Origin: Nitrosomonas sp.
GTDB lineage: Bacteria; Pseudomonadota; Gammaproteobacteria; Burkholderiales; Nitrosomonadaceae
Assembly (NCBI GenBank): GCA_021774075.1
Contig: JAJFJK010000154.1
Span: 1 to 32,301 of the forward strand
DNA: 32,301 nucleotides
Reading direction: 5' to 3'
Part shown: positions 1-7,506 of the stretch, in pieces
Layout of the letters: every line of letters starts with the position of its first letter
Position numbering within the stretch: the stretch's first letter is position 1
Notes under the pieces: model-generated
Told to the model about the DNA's origin: nothing
What the model saw: only the letters and a program-made list of their open reading frames with translations
Database searches by the model: none
Program-made: the position numbers and the translations under genes

Positions 1-1
1 G

Positions 2-190
2 AGCGAGGTTTTCTACGGAGTGTCTGAAGGTGGAAACCGGGAAATAAAAGTGTTGAATTTTTCATGGCTAATTGTGCCATTTTTAGTACTTTTTCTCAGT
101 ATTATTTCCATGCTAGATAACCTTAACTTAGTGCCATTCGGCTACGACCCCTTTTCTGGGTTCTTTTCTGGGTTACCCTATGAGAGTTAA
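2..190 (+). CDS. C-terminal fragment of an unrecognised membrane protein (runs in from the left edge)
   Basis: An open frame enters from the left edge and continues for 62 codons to a TAA at 188-190. The fragment has a polar stretch, then one clear hydrophobic segment (about residues 20-38, beginning NFSWLIVPFLVLFL), then a short tail rich in F, G and P. This would fit the last transmembrane helix of a membrane protein. I do not recognise the family. No start codon is needed because the gene would begin outside the window. The frame is short, so a chance open frame cannot be excluded. Confidence 0.4.
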   Translation, partial: SEVFYGVSEGGNREIKVLNFSWLIVPFLVLFLSIISMLDNLNLVPFGYDPFSGFFSGLPYES

Positions 191-347
191 CTTGGCAATA
201 CCTCCCTGATAACCCTTGTTTGTGAGTTTTCTCATATCGTTTCTGCTCAACTTGTTGGTAGACTATTTGAAAGAGCTATATTAGGAAATTTGTTTTTGAC
301 GAAGAGGGGTTTCAAAAGATTGTTGAAAACCGCGATTCAGAGAAGTC

Positions 348-371
348 AAAAAAGAGGCTTTTTTAATTTTT
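348..371 (+). terminator. weak A/T hairpin followed by a T-run
   Basis: A run of A plus G (348-354) can pair with C plus a T run (358-364) around the loop AGG, followed by AATTTTT. The stem is almost all A-T, so it is weak. It could end transcription of the gene entering from the left edge. The rest of 191-465 shows nothing coding that I can support. Confidence 0.25.
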
Positions 372-452
372 GCAACAGAACCATTTTAAGTACATTGCAA
401 TTTGATTAAAAAGGGCGTTTATTTTTCCTATCCCCTAAATTTCAATACTCAG

Positions 453-459
453 AAGGAGG
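453..459 (+). promoter_or_regulatory. strong ribosome binding site of the 741-aa gene
   Basis: AAGGAGG lies six bases before the ATG at 466 and fixes this start. It is one of the best Shine-Dalgarno matches in the window. Confidence 0.8.
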
Positions 460-465
460 CTTATC

Positions 466-2691
466 ATGGCGGCGAAAAAGAAAGTAGTCGATGCTAAAAG
501 CACTGGCATTCAGAAGGAAAGATCTCAGTTCGGTGCATTACTTGCGATCAATCCAAACTATTTTGGCAATGCACCTGGATCAAAACTCAAGGCAGTATCC
601 AAAATCACTCAAAACACAACTTACGAGGAGATTGGTTGTGTTGGATTTCAACCTCAATTCAATCGACTCGAGGCGGTGGTTTACGTCAATCGACCAACCG
701 GTTACGGCGGCGATATTTGTTCAAACGGGACCAGGGAGTACGTCAGGTTTTATCTGTCCTACGACGACGGTTCAACATGGGAAGACCAGGGCATATCCGC
801 CTTTACGGCTTATAATATCCCGGGGGTCGGCAGTACAAAAGTCCGCCGCTTGGAGTACGATGTATCGCTGGATGTTAAACCAAAGCGGAAATTCTGTTTT
901 CAGGACAATCTGATTCTTTGTCGGGCCATCCTGTCGTGGAATGTACTTCCTCCAGCCAACACTCCGGGCTACAAGCCAGTTTGGGGCGAGGTGCACAATA
1001 CCGATATTCAGATTGATCCAAGAAAATTCTTCCTTGTTGCAGATCTGCTGGCCGATGTTGCATTGAATAAGGAGTTAAGCTCGGTTATTGATACCGGAGC
1101 TGAGATTGCAACCAAGGTTCCTAAGAAATTAAGCGCCCTGCAATTGGCGAAAACCTACAAAAAAGAAGTCGAACCGGGGCGATTTGCGTTTAAGGAAATC
1201 AAACAGGCTCTGGAAAGCAAAGGCCAGCTCAATGGCGGGGATCTGCAATCTTCGGATCAGGCTCTGTCGATCAGTGCAGCAAGTACCTTGGTTCCCGGAT
1301 CGCTGTTGGATCTAGGAATTAAATTCGAGGACCTGCAGGGGATTTTATTTCCCACTGATGGCAACACCAGCTTCGAGGAACTGGAATGCATTGGCTACAA
1401 TCCCAATCTCGATACCCTGGTCGGAACAATCCGGGTCAAAAAGTCTGCCGGATATTCGGGTGGACCCTGTCAGGGCGGGAGTACTGAATACGTCACCTTT
1501 TGGGCGGACCTGAATAATAATGGGATTTTTGAAACCTGTCTCGGCACGACCTCGGTAGAGGTGCACGATTATAAGAACGTGCCTAAACGCGGGCTGGAAT
1601 ATTCTGTGTTTCTTCCGGCTGGTTTGAGAAAATATCGCAAACCCTGTAATAAAGGTCCGGTTCTCATTCCGATTCGCGCAACACTGTCGTGGCAAGTACC
1701 ACCTCCGTGCTTCAACCCTAATTACATTCCAACCTGGGGAAATCGGGAGCAGACGATTGTGCATGTCAAACCCGGTCGAGAGGAACAGGGTACCGGTCAT
1801 GCCCCGATTATCCAGACAGTGGGAAGCATGGACACGGATGACATTAGCCCAATTACCGGTTTGGCTGATGGGCCGGCCGCGCTTGCCGGGTTTGTCGCAG
1901 ACGATTCACCGTTTGCCGGCGTCGTAATCCTGACAGGTCACATTGCAAACACTCCTGACTTGAGCAGTGGTGCAACCGCGTTGAAGTATCGGGTAGAGGT
2001 CAGCCCAGATAATTTTGCAACGTTCGAAACCGTCGGCAATTCCTTTAATCTCGGCAGAGATCAATTACTGAACGGTGTCTGGAGCAATTTACCCGGCGTT
2101 AATCAAGCGGTGGATGGTGACGGCTTCTACACCTACTACGAGGACTTGATTGGCGGTTCGGGCAATGCCCAGCATTTCCCGGTTGGCAATGTTCTGGGAC
2201 GTTGGGATACGGGCAGTCGTGAAGGTGACTGGCATATACGCATCCGCGTTAAAGACCCGGCCAATCCGCCAACGGAATGGATCAGCACCGCAGTCAAGGT
2301 TCGTCTGGACAATTCGCACCCAAATGCAATGATCGACATTACGTCCGGCGGCGGTGCCTGTGCTGATTTCCTGATCGGGGATACGATTACCGGCACGTAT
2401 GAAGCTACCGATTTGCACTTTGGCAGCTTCAGTTTGAGCGTTGCCCCTGCACTCGGCGGTAGCTTTACCAACCCTGCCCCAACTCCGCCACACGGCACGA
2501 TGCCGCTTGTTCGGACCAGAGTCAGCACCGGTAACGGTGGAGAACTTGGTAATTGGTCGCTCGATACCACCGGCATGCCACGCTGTGGTTATACGATTTG
2601 GATACATGCCTATGATCGAGCAATTATAAGTTCTGGCAGCATCGGGCATCATAGCTCCGATGTCGTCGGTCTTTGCTTGCGCGAGTCCTGA
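466..2691 (+). CDS. hypothetical protein with an internally duplicated domain
   Basis: A 741-residue protein of unknown function. The ATG is fixed by a strong AAGGAGG at 453-459, six bases upstream. There is no signal peptide; the N-terminus is lysine-rich (MAAKKKVVDAK). Two copies of a domain of about 130 residues are visible, roughly at 53-184 and 302-436. Both carry the pattern EE(I/L)xCxGxxP, then a GYxGGxC element, then (T/R)EYVxF, a Tyr/Leu-Glu-Tyr strand, xLSWxVxPP and PxWG. The cysteines recur at matching positions. Between the copies lies a helical, charged linker (about 190-260). The C-terminal part (about 445-741) is different, rich in G, T, D and aromatic residues, like a beta-rich extracellular or structural domain. 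The gene stands alone and ends at a strong hairpin. Its base composition looks GC-richer than the DNA on both sides, which suggests acquisition. A phage- or surface-type structural role is possible but unproven. Confidence 0.85.
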   Translation: MAAKKKVVDAKSTGIQKERSQFGALLAINPNYFGNAPGSKLKAVSKITQNTTYEEIGCVGFQPQFNRLEAVVYVNRPTGYGGDICSNGTREYVRFYLSYDDGSTWEDQGISAFTAYNIPGVGSTKVRRLEYDVSLDVKPKRKFCFQDNLILCRAILSWNVLPPANTPGYKPVWGEVHNTDIQIDPRKFFLVADLLADVALNKELSSVIDTGAEIATKVPKKLSALQLAKTYKKEVEPGRFAFKEIKQALESKGQLNGGDLQSSDQALSISAASTLVPGSLLDLGIKFEDLQGILFPTDGNTSFEELECIGYNPNLDTLVGTIRVKKSAGYSGGPCQGGSTEYVTFWADLNNNGIFETCLGTTSVEVHDYKNVPKRGLEYSVFLPAGLRKYRKPCNKGPVLIPIRATLSWQVPPPCFNPNYIPTWGNREQTIVHVKPGREEQGTGHAPIIQTVGSMDTDDISPITGLADGPAALAGFVADDSPFAGVVILTGHIANTPDLSSGATALKYRVEVSPDNFATFETVGNSFNLGRDQLLNGVWSNLPGVNQAVDGDGFYTYYEDLIGGSGNAQHFPVGNVLGRWDTGSREGDWHIRIRVKDPANPPTEWISTAVKVRLDNSHPNAMIDITSGGGACADFLIGDTITGTYEATDLHFGSFSLSVAPALGGSFTNPAPTPPHGTMPLVRTRVSTGNGGELGNWSLDTTGMPRCGYTIWIHAYDRAIISSGSIGHHSSDVVGLCLRES

Positions 2692-2712
2692 TACTTTTTT
2701 AGGACTGTAAAG

Positions 2713-2744
2713 AAGGCCTCCGGTTTTTCGGAACCGGAGGCCTT
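2713..2744. terminator. strong hairpin terminator after the 741-aa gene
   Basis: A perfect 13-bp inverted repeat (2713-2725 with 2732-2744) has a six-base loop and lies 22 bases past the stop codon. No T-run follows on the plus strand, and on the minus strand it is followed only by a mixed sequence. It is probably a terminator or an mRNA 3' end stabiliser. Confidence 0.7.
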
Positions 2745-2851
2745 CAATATCTAATTAGGTAAGGAGTCACAAAGGTAAATTTAACATGCAAGCGCACCAC
2801 ACTGGATGGTACATTCAACTTATCTGATTCATCCAAAATCACAAAGCCTGA

Positions 2852-2911
2852 TTCAAGTACCACAAAATGTTTGCCGCACAATTTCGTCAGGTTGTGGTGG
2901 GGTTGCGTACT
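2852..2911. repeat. left 60-bp direct repeat: detached copy of the selO 3' end (attL-like)
   Basis: This 60-bp block is identical to 5893-5952 except at 2901-2902 (GG here, AA there). It lies in the same orientation. In the right copy it encodes the last 19 or so codons of selO plus its stop; here there is no selO body attached. A duplicated gene 3' end at the far side of an accessory segment is the classic footprint of site-specific integration. Confidence 0.85.
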
Positions 2912-2945
2912 CATACAGATAGGTGTCACATACAGATAGTTGTCA
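2912..2945. repeat. 17-bp tandem repeat, two copies
   Basis: Two adjacent copies of a 17-bp unit (CATACAGATAGGTGTCA at 2912-2928, then the same with T for G at 2929-2945) sit exactly between the detached selO end and the IS66 remnant. They probably mark a recombination junction. Confidence 0.6.
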
Positions 2946-3149
2946 AGTCCAACATTCCAACATCTTCCCGATAAGCATAAAAATATAAAGGACACCCATA
3001 TATTTGACTGATGCTGACGACAATAAGCGACTTGTGATAATCCACTTGTCTGCCAGGCTTCTATATGTTTCTGCTGATGTGTGGGTAATGACATTGGCTA
3101 TCCTCATGTAAAATGTTTGAGGATATTGGAGTTTAGTGAAAATTTTTAG

Positions 3150-3287
3150 ATGGTTGGGTTGAACGCATACGAACTAGTTAACAATATTGAGAAGTTGATC
3201 GAGGTTGACACGGTCAACGAAGCTAAACAAATATGTTTACATGCTATTGGCGCGCGCGTGATTTTAGCAAACGACATTATAATTTAG
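3150..3287 (+). CDS. possible small ORF, 45 residues, unknown
   Basis: An ATG at 3150 opens a 45-codon frame ending at TAG 3285-3287. The product is amphipathic and leucine/isoleucine-rich (beginning MVGLNAYELVNNIEKL), with a single Cys, and has no signal peptide or membrane helix. The only Shine-Dalgarno-like GGAG is about 20 bases upstream, which is too far. I do not recognise it. It could be the tail of a decayed gene belonging to the islet. Confidence 0.25.
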   Translation: MVGLNAYELVNNIEKLIEVDTVNEAKQICLHAIGARVILANDIII

Positions 3288-3399
3288 CCCTCCCCTGCGA
3301 GTACTCCCAGTCTCCCGGTGACATTTTTCATATCAAACGTAGCAGTTGGTCAACCTTAAGTTTGCAATGAGTCTAACCAATTTGTAGGGAAATATTCTT

Positions 3400-4008
3400 A
3401 TGAAACACATAATATCAATTTTATTAATATGTTACGCTTCGTTAAGTTGGGGTTCTGATGCTCAGTTTTCTGAGGATATTCTGAATATCGATGAAGTGGG
3501 TGTGCCTTTCTCGCCAGGTACTGTACAAAATGTAAAATTAGGTTTGTCAAAAGATGGGCGGTGGGATTTATTACAATACACTGAAGGCACACGTGGTGTT
3601 AGGGAAATACATTTTGGTGTAAACGGTACATTTTGTCCCGGGCTTTGCTCTTCTACAACTTTGAGCATTACACCCAAGTCTCTTACTTTAAATAAATCTG
3701 CTGGAACAACAGATTTATCAGAGCCTTTGCCAGCAATAAACCTAATTCAGTATCATGACGAAAAATTCTGGAGCTCAATCGAGCAATTGGTTGATTTTGC
3801 AGAATTTGAAGCGCTCCCAGATAATATAGGTTGCCCTGGTTGCGCGGATGCCCCCGTGTTTTTTATTGAAATATATTATGAAAATCGCTTCAAGCGCGTT
3901 AGATTTGAAGAACAAGATGGCTCCGGTGATCTTTATAACCGATTAAAAGAAATATTAACTGATCAGGAAGCTAGTTTAAAGCTCGTCATAGAGAAGCTTG
4001 GACTCTAG
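3400..4008 (+). CDS. secreted hypothetical protein with a GCPGC motif
   Basis: A 202-residue protein with a clear Sec signal peptide: MKH, a hydrophobic core (IISILLICYASLS) and probable cleavage near residue 18 (WGS-DAQ). The mature part has two cysteine pairs, at FCPGLCSS (about 77-84) and IGCPGCADAP (about 142-151). Disulfides in the periplasm are therefore likely. Tryptophan and phenylalanine residues alternate with polar strands, which suggests a small beta-rich domain. A weak AGGGA lies before the ATG at 3400. It stands alone within the islet. I know similar CPGCAD-containing secreted proteins only as uncharacterised, so no function is assigned. Confidence 0.75.
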   Translation: MKHIISILLICYASLSWGSDAQFSEDILNIDEVGVPFSPGTVQNVKLGLSKDGRWDLLQYTEGTRGVREIHFGVNGTFCPGLCSSTTLSITPKSLTLNKSAGTTDLSEPLPAINLIQYHDEKFWSSIEQLVDFAEFEALPDNIGCPGCADAPVFFIEIYYENRFKRVRFEEQDGSGDLYNRLKEILTDQEASLKLVIEKLGL

Positions 4009-4143
4009 TTTGTAAAACAATGGAACCCAAAATTTAAGGGTCACCCATTAGCCCACTCCCGTCAATAGCGTAAATCAAACCCTGCCTTAAAAAAGCACAA
4101 AATTAATTAGAGCAAAGGTGACGTAGTGCAGGCACCTATAGAT

Positions 4144-4171
4144 TTGACTTGGGGTTTTAACGGTGTAAGAA
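4144..4171 (+). promoter_or_regulatory. candidate promoter of the toxin-antitoxin operon
   Basis: TTGACT at 4144-4149 is followed after 16 bases by TAAGAA at 4166-4171. Transcription would then start close to the antitoxin ATG at 4179, giving a very short leader. No Shine-Dalgarno sequence is visible before that ATG, which is consistent with a near-leaderless message. Confidence 0.4.
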
Positions 4172-4178
4172 TGCCATT

Positions 4179-4442
4179 ATGTCTACAATCAATATTCACG
4201 AGGCCAAGACCCATTTATCCCGCTTTGTTGAACGGGCGGCGGCTGGTGAGGAAATAATTATTGCTAAAGCCGGTAAGCCTATGGCTAAATTAGTGCCACT
4301 GCTCCACATGCCTTCCCGTAGAAATCTGGGTATGTTTAAGGGGAAATTGAATGTGCCAGACGATTTCGACACGCCATTATCCGATGAGATGGTCGGGTTG
4401 TTTGAGAACAGCGTAATTGAACCGCCTTCTGAAAATCGTTAA
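4179..4442 (+). CDS. type II antitoxin, Phd/YefM family
   Basis: An 87-residue antitoxin that should bind and neutralise the adjacent PIN-domain toxin and repress their shared promoter. The N-terminus has the Phd/YefM fold signature: INIHEAKTHLSRFVERAAAG, then EEIIIAKAGKPMAKLVPL. The C-terminal third is acidic and should be the toxin-wrapping tail. The antitoxin precedes the toxin by two bases, the usual translationally coupled order. The length is typical for the family. It lies inside the islet at selO, where such a pair could stabilise the segment against loss. Confidence 0.9.
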   Translation: MSTINIHEAKTHLSRFVERAAAGEEIIIAKAGKPMAKLVPLLHMPSRRNLGMFKGKLNVPDDFDTPLSDEMVGLFENSVIEPPSENR

Positions 4443-4444
4443 TC

Positions 4445-4861
4445 GTGCGCTTACTGTTTGATACGCATATTTTACTCTGGGCGTTAGATACGCCAGAGCG
4501 ACTGCCTTGCTTGCTGCGAGAACAGCTTGAGTCTCCGGTAACAGAGGTATATTTCAGTGCAGTCAGTATTTGGGAAGTTGCTATCAAATCGGCATTGGAG
4601 AAAGTTAATTTTCATTATTCGCCGAATCAAATAGCTGATGGAGCCAGAATGACTGGTTTCGTGGAAATTCCCATTTCTTCCGAACATGCTGCAGGTGTTG
4701 CACGCCTGCCATTACATCACGCAGACTCGTTTGATCGTTTGCTAGTAGCACAGGCATTGGCGATGCCTGCTCATTTGGTAACGGCAGACGCTGCATTGAC
4801 TGTTTATTCCGAGTTGGTTGAGTGGATAAATAGAGTTCTGGAGTTCTGGGGACATACTTAA
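4445..4861 (+). CDS. type II toxin, VapC-like PIN-domain ribonuclease
   Basis: A 138-residue PIN-domain toxin, expected to be a Mg-dependent RNase blocked by the upstream antitoxin. The four conserved acidic positions are present: D6 (LLFDTHILLWAL), E44 (SIWEVAIKSAL), D97 (HHADSFDRLLVAQAL) and D115 (LVTADAAL). The toxin therefore looks catalytically intact. It starts with GTG at 4445, two bases after the antitoxin TAA, so it is probably translated by coupling. The length is typical for this Phd-linked PIN subfamily. The exact RNA target cannot be read from sequence. Confidence 0.9.
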   Translation: MRLLFDTHILLWALDTPERLPCLLREQLESPVTEVYFSAVSIWEVAIKSALEKVNFHYSPNQIADGARMTGFVEIPISSEHAAGVARLPLHHADSFDRLLVAQALAMPAHLVTADAALTVYSELVEWINRVLEFWGHT

Positions 4862-5020
4862 TTCTACTTGATGCACCCATGACGTAAATAGCCTGATTCC
4901 ATTAAAATGCATAACAATTGCTTGGGCGAAAACTGAGAAAAACCTCTGGAATATGGCACGTAAAGACTTCAGAGATCCGTCCACATTAACAGAGTTTCAG
5001 AGCTGATACTCAAGGCCAAA

Positions 5021-5887
5021 ATGCAAAAAATCCTTCTTTTCCTTTTTTCAGTTGTATTGTGTAACGCGGCATATGCTAATCCCGATGTTACATCAAGAGA
5101 GTATAAACTCATGCTGAAAGCCAACCTCTTTCAATATAATACTGAGGTGTTGAATGTTGACGGCTTTTTAGATGATGCCAAGACTAAAATTGAAGCAGCG
5201 ATAAATCGAAATGTTACCGGGAGTGAAAGTCTAACAAAAACCAGAGATGTCAAATTTTTTGATACGGCTGGGATTTGTCAGCTTAATGATATTGGTTACT
5301 CTTTCCGTGAAAGAATCGAAGGCGATACTTCCGAAGTTACGTTGAAATTCCGCAGCCCGGATCGCTATATTTCTAATTTTGAAGACCTGTCCGCAACAAG
5401 TCCTAAAGCCAAAGAAAAGCTCGAAGCAGATATAGGAATATCACCGACGTCAACTTTTAAAGTTGTTTACGGACATTCAACTACGGCTCCAAATAAACGC
5501 ACTATCAACAAAATGGATGCTATTAACGATCAATTTCCGGGTTTTGATAAAGACTATACTTTTTCAAACAATATTGACTTGAATCTTGTTGGAAGCTTAA
5601 TCATTCGTGAACATGTTTATAAAGGAAGAGAGATTGATTTAGGGTCAATCGATGCTGAGATATCTGTAACTTTATGGTACAACGGAATCCCTTCAGGCGC
5701 TCAGAAGCCCGTGGTCGTAGAAGTGTCATTTAAATATAAGGACAGCTCAGCGGACTATACCCGAAAAGTTGTTAATCGTGCTAAAGCGTCATTTGAAGCC
5801 TTGCAAGACTTAACCCGTTGGACTGACCCAAACTCAAAAACCAAAACAAAATGGGTCTACGATTATGACTCAACATTTTGTGATTGA
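5021..5887 (+). CDS. secreted protein with a CYTH-like (triphosphate tunnel) pattern
   Basis: A 288-residue protein with a signal peptide (MQKILLFLFSVVLCNAAYA, cleavage near residue 19). The mature part carries features of the CYTH/triphosphate tunnel fold in order. These are REYKLML (26-32, resembling the ExExK strand but with Ser in the first Glu position), VKFFDT (77-82), GYSFRERIEG (92-101) and VTLKFRSP (106-113). Later come AEISVTLWY (212-220) and VVVEVSFKYK (231-240). CYTH proteins are normally cytoplasmic and hydrolyse or cyclise phosphate-rich substrates, so a secreted version would be unusual. The family assignment rests on pattern only. It ends six bases from the convergent selO stop. 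AAGG lies just before the ATG. Confidence 0.75.
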   Translation: MQKILLFLFSVVLCNAAYANPDVTSREYKLMLKANLFQYNTEVLNVDGFLDDAKTKIEAAINRNVTGSESLTKTRDVKFFDTAGICQLNDIGYSFRERIEGDTSEVTLKFRSPDRYISNFEDLSATSPKAKEKLEADIGISPTSTFKVVYGHSTTAPNKRTINKMDAINDQFPGFDKDYTFSNNIDLNLVGSLIIREHVYKGREIDLGSIDAEISVTLWYNGIPSGAQKPVVVEVSFKYKDSSADYTRKVVNRAKASFEALQDLTRWTDPNSKTKTKWVYDYDSTFCD

Positions 5888-5892
5888 TCTAT

Positions 5893-5952
5893 TTCAAGTA
5901 CCACAAAATGTTTGCCGCACAATTTCGTCAGGTTGTGGTGGAATTGCGTACT
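5893..5952. repeat. right 60-bp direct repeat: 3' end of selO (attR-like)
   Basis: This block contains the selO stop codon and its last 19 or so codons. It matches 2852-2911 at 58 of 60 positions, in the same orientation. The two differences change one codon (Ile here, Thr in the detached copy). Confidence 0.85.
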
Positions 5953-7405
5953 TGTGGTGAGTTGGTTGATCGGTATATGGTTTGGCAAGTACAGATACAA
6001 GTTCTTCAAAAGGCCCAAAATCTTCGTCTTTAACGGCCGCCTGGATTACTCCCTCGACTTGGTGGTTACGTGGAATAAACGCAGGGTTCACTGCGCTCAT
6101 TGCCGTTCTTCGTTTGTTGTCTTCAGATGCTTCCTGAGCCAGCCGCTGACGCCATGCCACTGTCCATAGATCGAATGCGTCAGGATCTTCAAACAGGTCT
6201 CTGACTGGACTGTCCTGTGCGATATTGCCGTCCGTGTTGGTTGCGGACAGCATACTTAATCTGCGAAATGTCAGTGTGAAATCTGCGTTATTTTTTGCCA
6301 TGCAATCAAGCAGATCCGTTATCAATGTTATGTCATTATCTTGGGCTGTCAGCAGGCCCAGTTTTGCACGCATAACCGCCATGTAGGCCTGTTCATATCG
6401 CTCAGGATAACTGTCGATAACGGCTTGTGCATGGTGAATAGCTGTTTGTACATCGTCATCAATTAACGGTAACAACGCTTGCGCAAGTTGGGCAAGATTC
6501 CATTGTGCGATGCCTGGCTGGTTTTGATACGCGTATCGGCCCATTTGATCAATGGAACTGAACACGGTTGCTGGATGGTATGTGTCCATAAAAGCACAGG
6601 GGCCGTAGTCGATGGTTTCGCCCGCAACCGACATGTTGTCCGTATTCATTACGCCATGAATGAAACCAATGCCTTGCCAGCGTGTAACCAGCGCCGCCTG
6701 ACGTCCAACAATGGCATCAAGCATGGCAAGACTAGGGATCGGTGCGTCCGCGGCTTCGGGATAATGCCGTGCAATCACATAGTCAGTTAGTTCGCGCAGC
6801 GCATCCACATCTTTGCGTGCACTGAAAAACTGAAAGGTGCCAATGCGAATGTGGCTACGCGCCACACGTGTCAGCACTGCGCCCGGCATTAATGCTTCAC
6901 GGTGCACAATTTCCCCGGAACTGATGGCTGCTAATGCGCGTGTGGTGGGTACACCCAGTGCTGCCATCGCTTCACTGACAATATACTCGCGTAATACGGG
7001 GCCAAGCCAAGCACGCCCGTCCCCACTGCGTGAGAATGGCGTTAGACCAGAGCCTTTCAACTGGATGTCAAAACGGGTGCCGTGTTGATCAACGACTTCT
7101 CCAAGCAAAATGGCCCGGCCATCGCCAAGCTGTGGCACCCAAGATCCAAATTGATGTCCGGCATAAGCCATGGCCAATGGCTCGGCACCCGGTGGGACAA
7201 GGTTACCTGCAAGCATGCGCACGCCTTCGGGTGAAGACAGTTCATCCGCATCCAAGCCAAGTTGTTGGGCCAGCGCGACATTCAGTTTAATCAACTTGGG
7301 CGCTGCGACAGGCGTCGGGTCAAGCCGCGCGAAAAAACGCTCTGGCAAACGTGCGTAGCTGTTATCGAACGCTAATTCAAGAATTGTGTGTGCTGTTGTT
7401 TTCAT
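5894..7405 (-). CDS. selO: protein adenylyltransferase SelO (YdiU family)
   Basis: SelO is a kinase-fold pseudokinase that transfers AMP from ATP to proteins, with a role in redox stress. The 503-residue length fits bacterial members. Visible family features are [15 protein letters not shown] (84-98), the nucleotide-binding K117 in QLKGSG, E140 in [10 protein letters not shown], then the catalytic and metal-binding D256 and N257 in [10 protein letters not shown] and D266 in DYGP. The C-terminus is Cys-Gly-Thr. The cysteine in the antepenultimate position corresponds to the selenocysteine of vertebrate SelO. The start at 7405 gives the usual N-terminus, but no strong Shine-Dalgarno precedes it. 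The last 60 bases are duplicated at 2852-2911. Confidence 0.95.
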   Translation of the reverse strand: MKTTAHTILELAFDNSYARLPERFFARLDPTPVAAPKLIKLNVALAQQLGLDADELSSPEGVRMLAGNLVPPGAEPLAMAYAGHQFGSWVPQLGDGRAILLGEVVDQHGTRFDIQLKGSGLTPFSRSGDGRAWLGPVLREYIVSEAMAALGVPTTRALAAISSGEIVHREALMPGAVLTRVARSHIRIGTFQFFSARKDVDALRELTDYVIARHYPEAADAPIPSLAMLDAIVGRQAALVTRWQGIGFIHGVMNTDNMSVAGETIDYGPCAFMDTYHPATVFSSIDQMGRYAYQNQPGIAQWNLAQLAQALLPLIDDDVQTAIHHAQAVIDSYPERYEQAYMAVMRAKLGLLTAQDNDITLITDLLDCMAKNNADFTLTFRRLSMLSATNTDGNIAQDSPVRDLFEDPDAFDLWTVAWRQRLAQEASEDNKRRTAMSAVNPAFIPRNHQVEGVIQAAVKDEDFGPFEELVSVLAKPYTDQPTHHKYAIPPQPDEIVRQTFCGT

Positions 7406-7448
7406 GGTGTCTTGAGAGTTTACGGCATGGTATCAATTTTAAGAAGCC

Positions 7449-7478
7449 ACAAAAAAAACGCTCCCGAAGGAGCGAGTT
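7449..7478 (-). terminator. rho-independent terminator of the small lipoprotein gene
   Basis: On the minus strand, CGCTCC-TTCG-GGAGCG (7459-7474) forms a six-bp GC stem with a stable TTCG loop, followed directly by eight T residues. It lies about 30 bases past the lipoprotein stop and before selO, so selO must use its own promoter or read-through. Confidence 0.9.
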
Positions 7479-7506
7479 TACATCTTGATTACTTTTAAAT
7501 CAGTTA

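Larger units (their letters stand above)
2744..3094 (-). pseudogene. 5' remnant of an IS66-type accessory (TnpA-like) ORF, fused to foreign sequence
   Basis: The first 28 or so residues (beginning MSLPTHQQKHIEAWQTSGLS and continuing QVAYCRQH) match the N-terminal pattern of IS66-family small accessory proteins: H-x-EAWQ-x-SGLSQ-x-AYCRQH. After that the similarity stops. The rest of the 116-codon frame runs through a 17-bp tandem repeat and then through the detached selO 3' end, in a different frame from selO. It is therefore a chimera of at least two fragments, not a functional gene. No other IS66 genes (tnpB, tnpC) or IS66 terminal repeats are visible here. Confidence 0.65.
2852..5952. mobile_element. 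putative integrated islet flanked by direct repeats at the selO 3' end
   Basis: The segment between the two 60-bp direct repeats holds an IS66 remnant, a small ORF, two secreted-protein genes and a vapB/vapC-type pair. This is accessory cargo set against housekeeping selO. Its sequence is AT-rich compared with the 741-aa gene before it. No integrase or other recombinase is visible inside, so if this was an integrative element it has lost its mobility genes or was moved in trans. An alternative is a duplication caused by IS activity, since an IS66 remnant abuts the left repeat. Confidence 0.5.

Noticed and set aside
2089-2652. 187-residue minus-strand ORF within the 741-aa gene
   Set aside because: It is a shadow frame. 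Its codon pattern gives no recognisable domain, while the plus strand has repeats and a strong ribosome-binding site.
4605-4984. Minus-strand ORFs opposite the PIN toxin
   Set aside because: They are shadow frames with no family pattern; the plus-strand PIN acidic residues are all intact.
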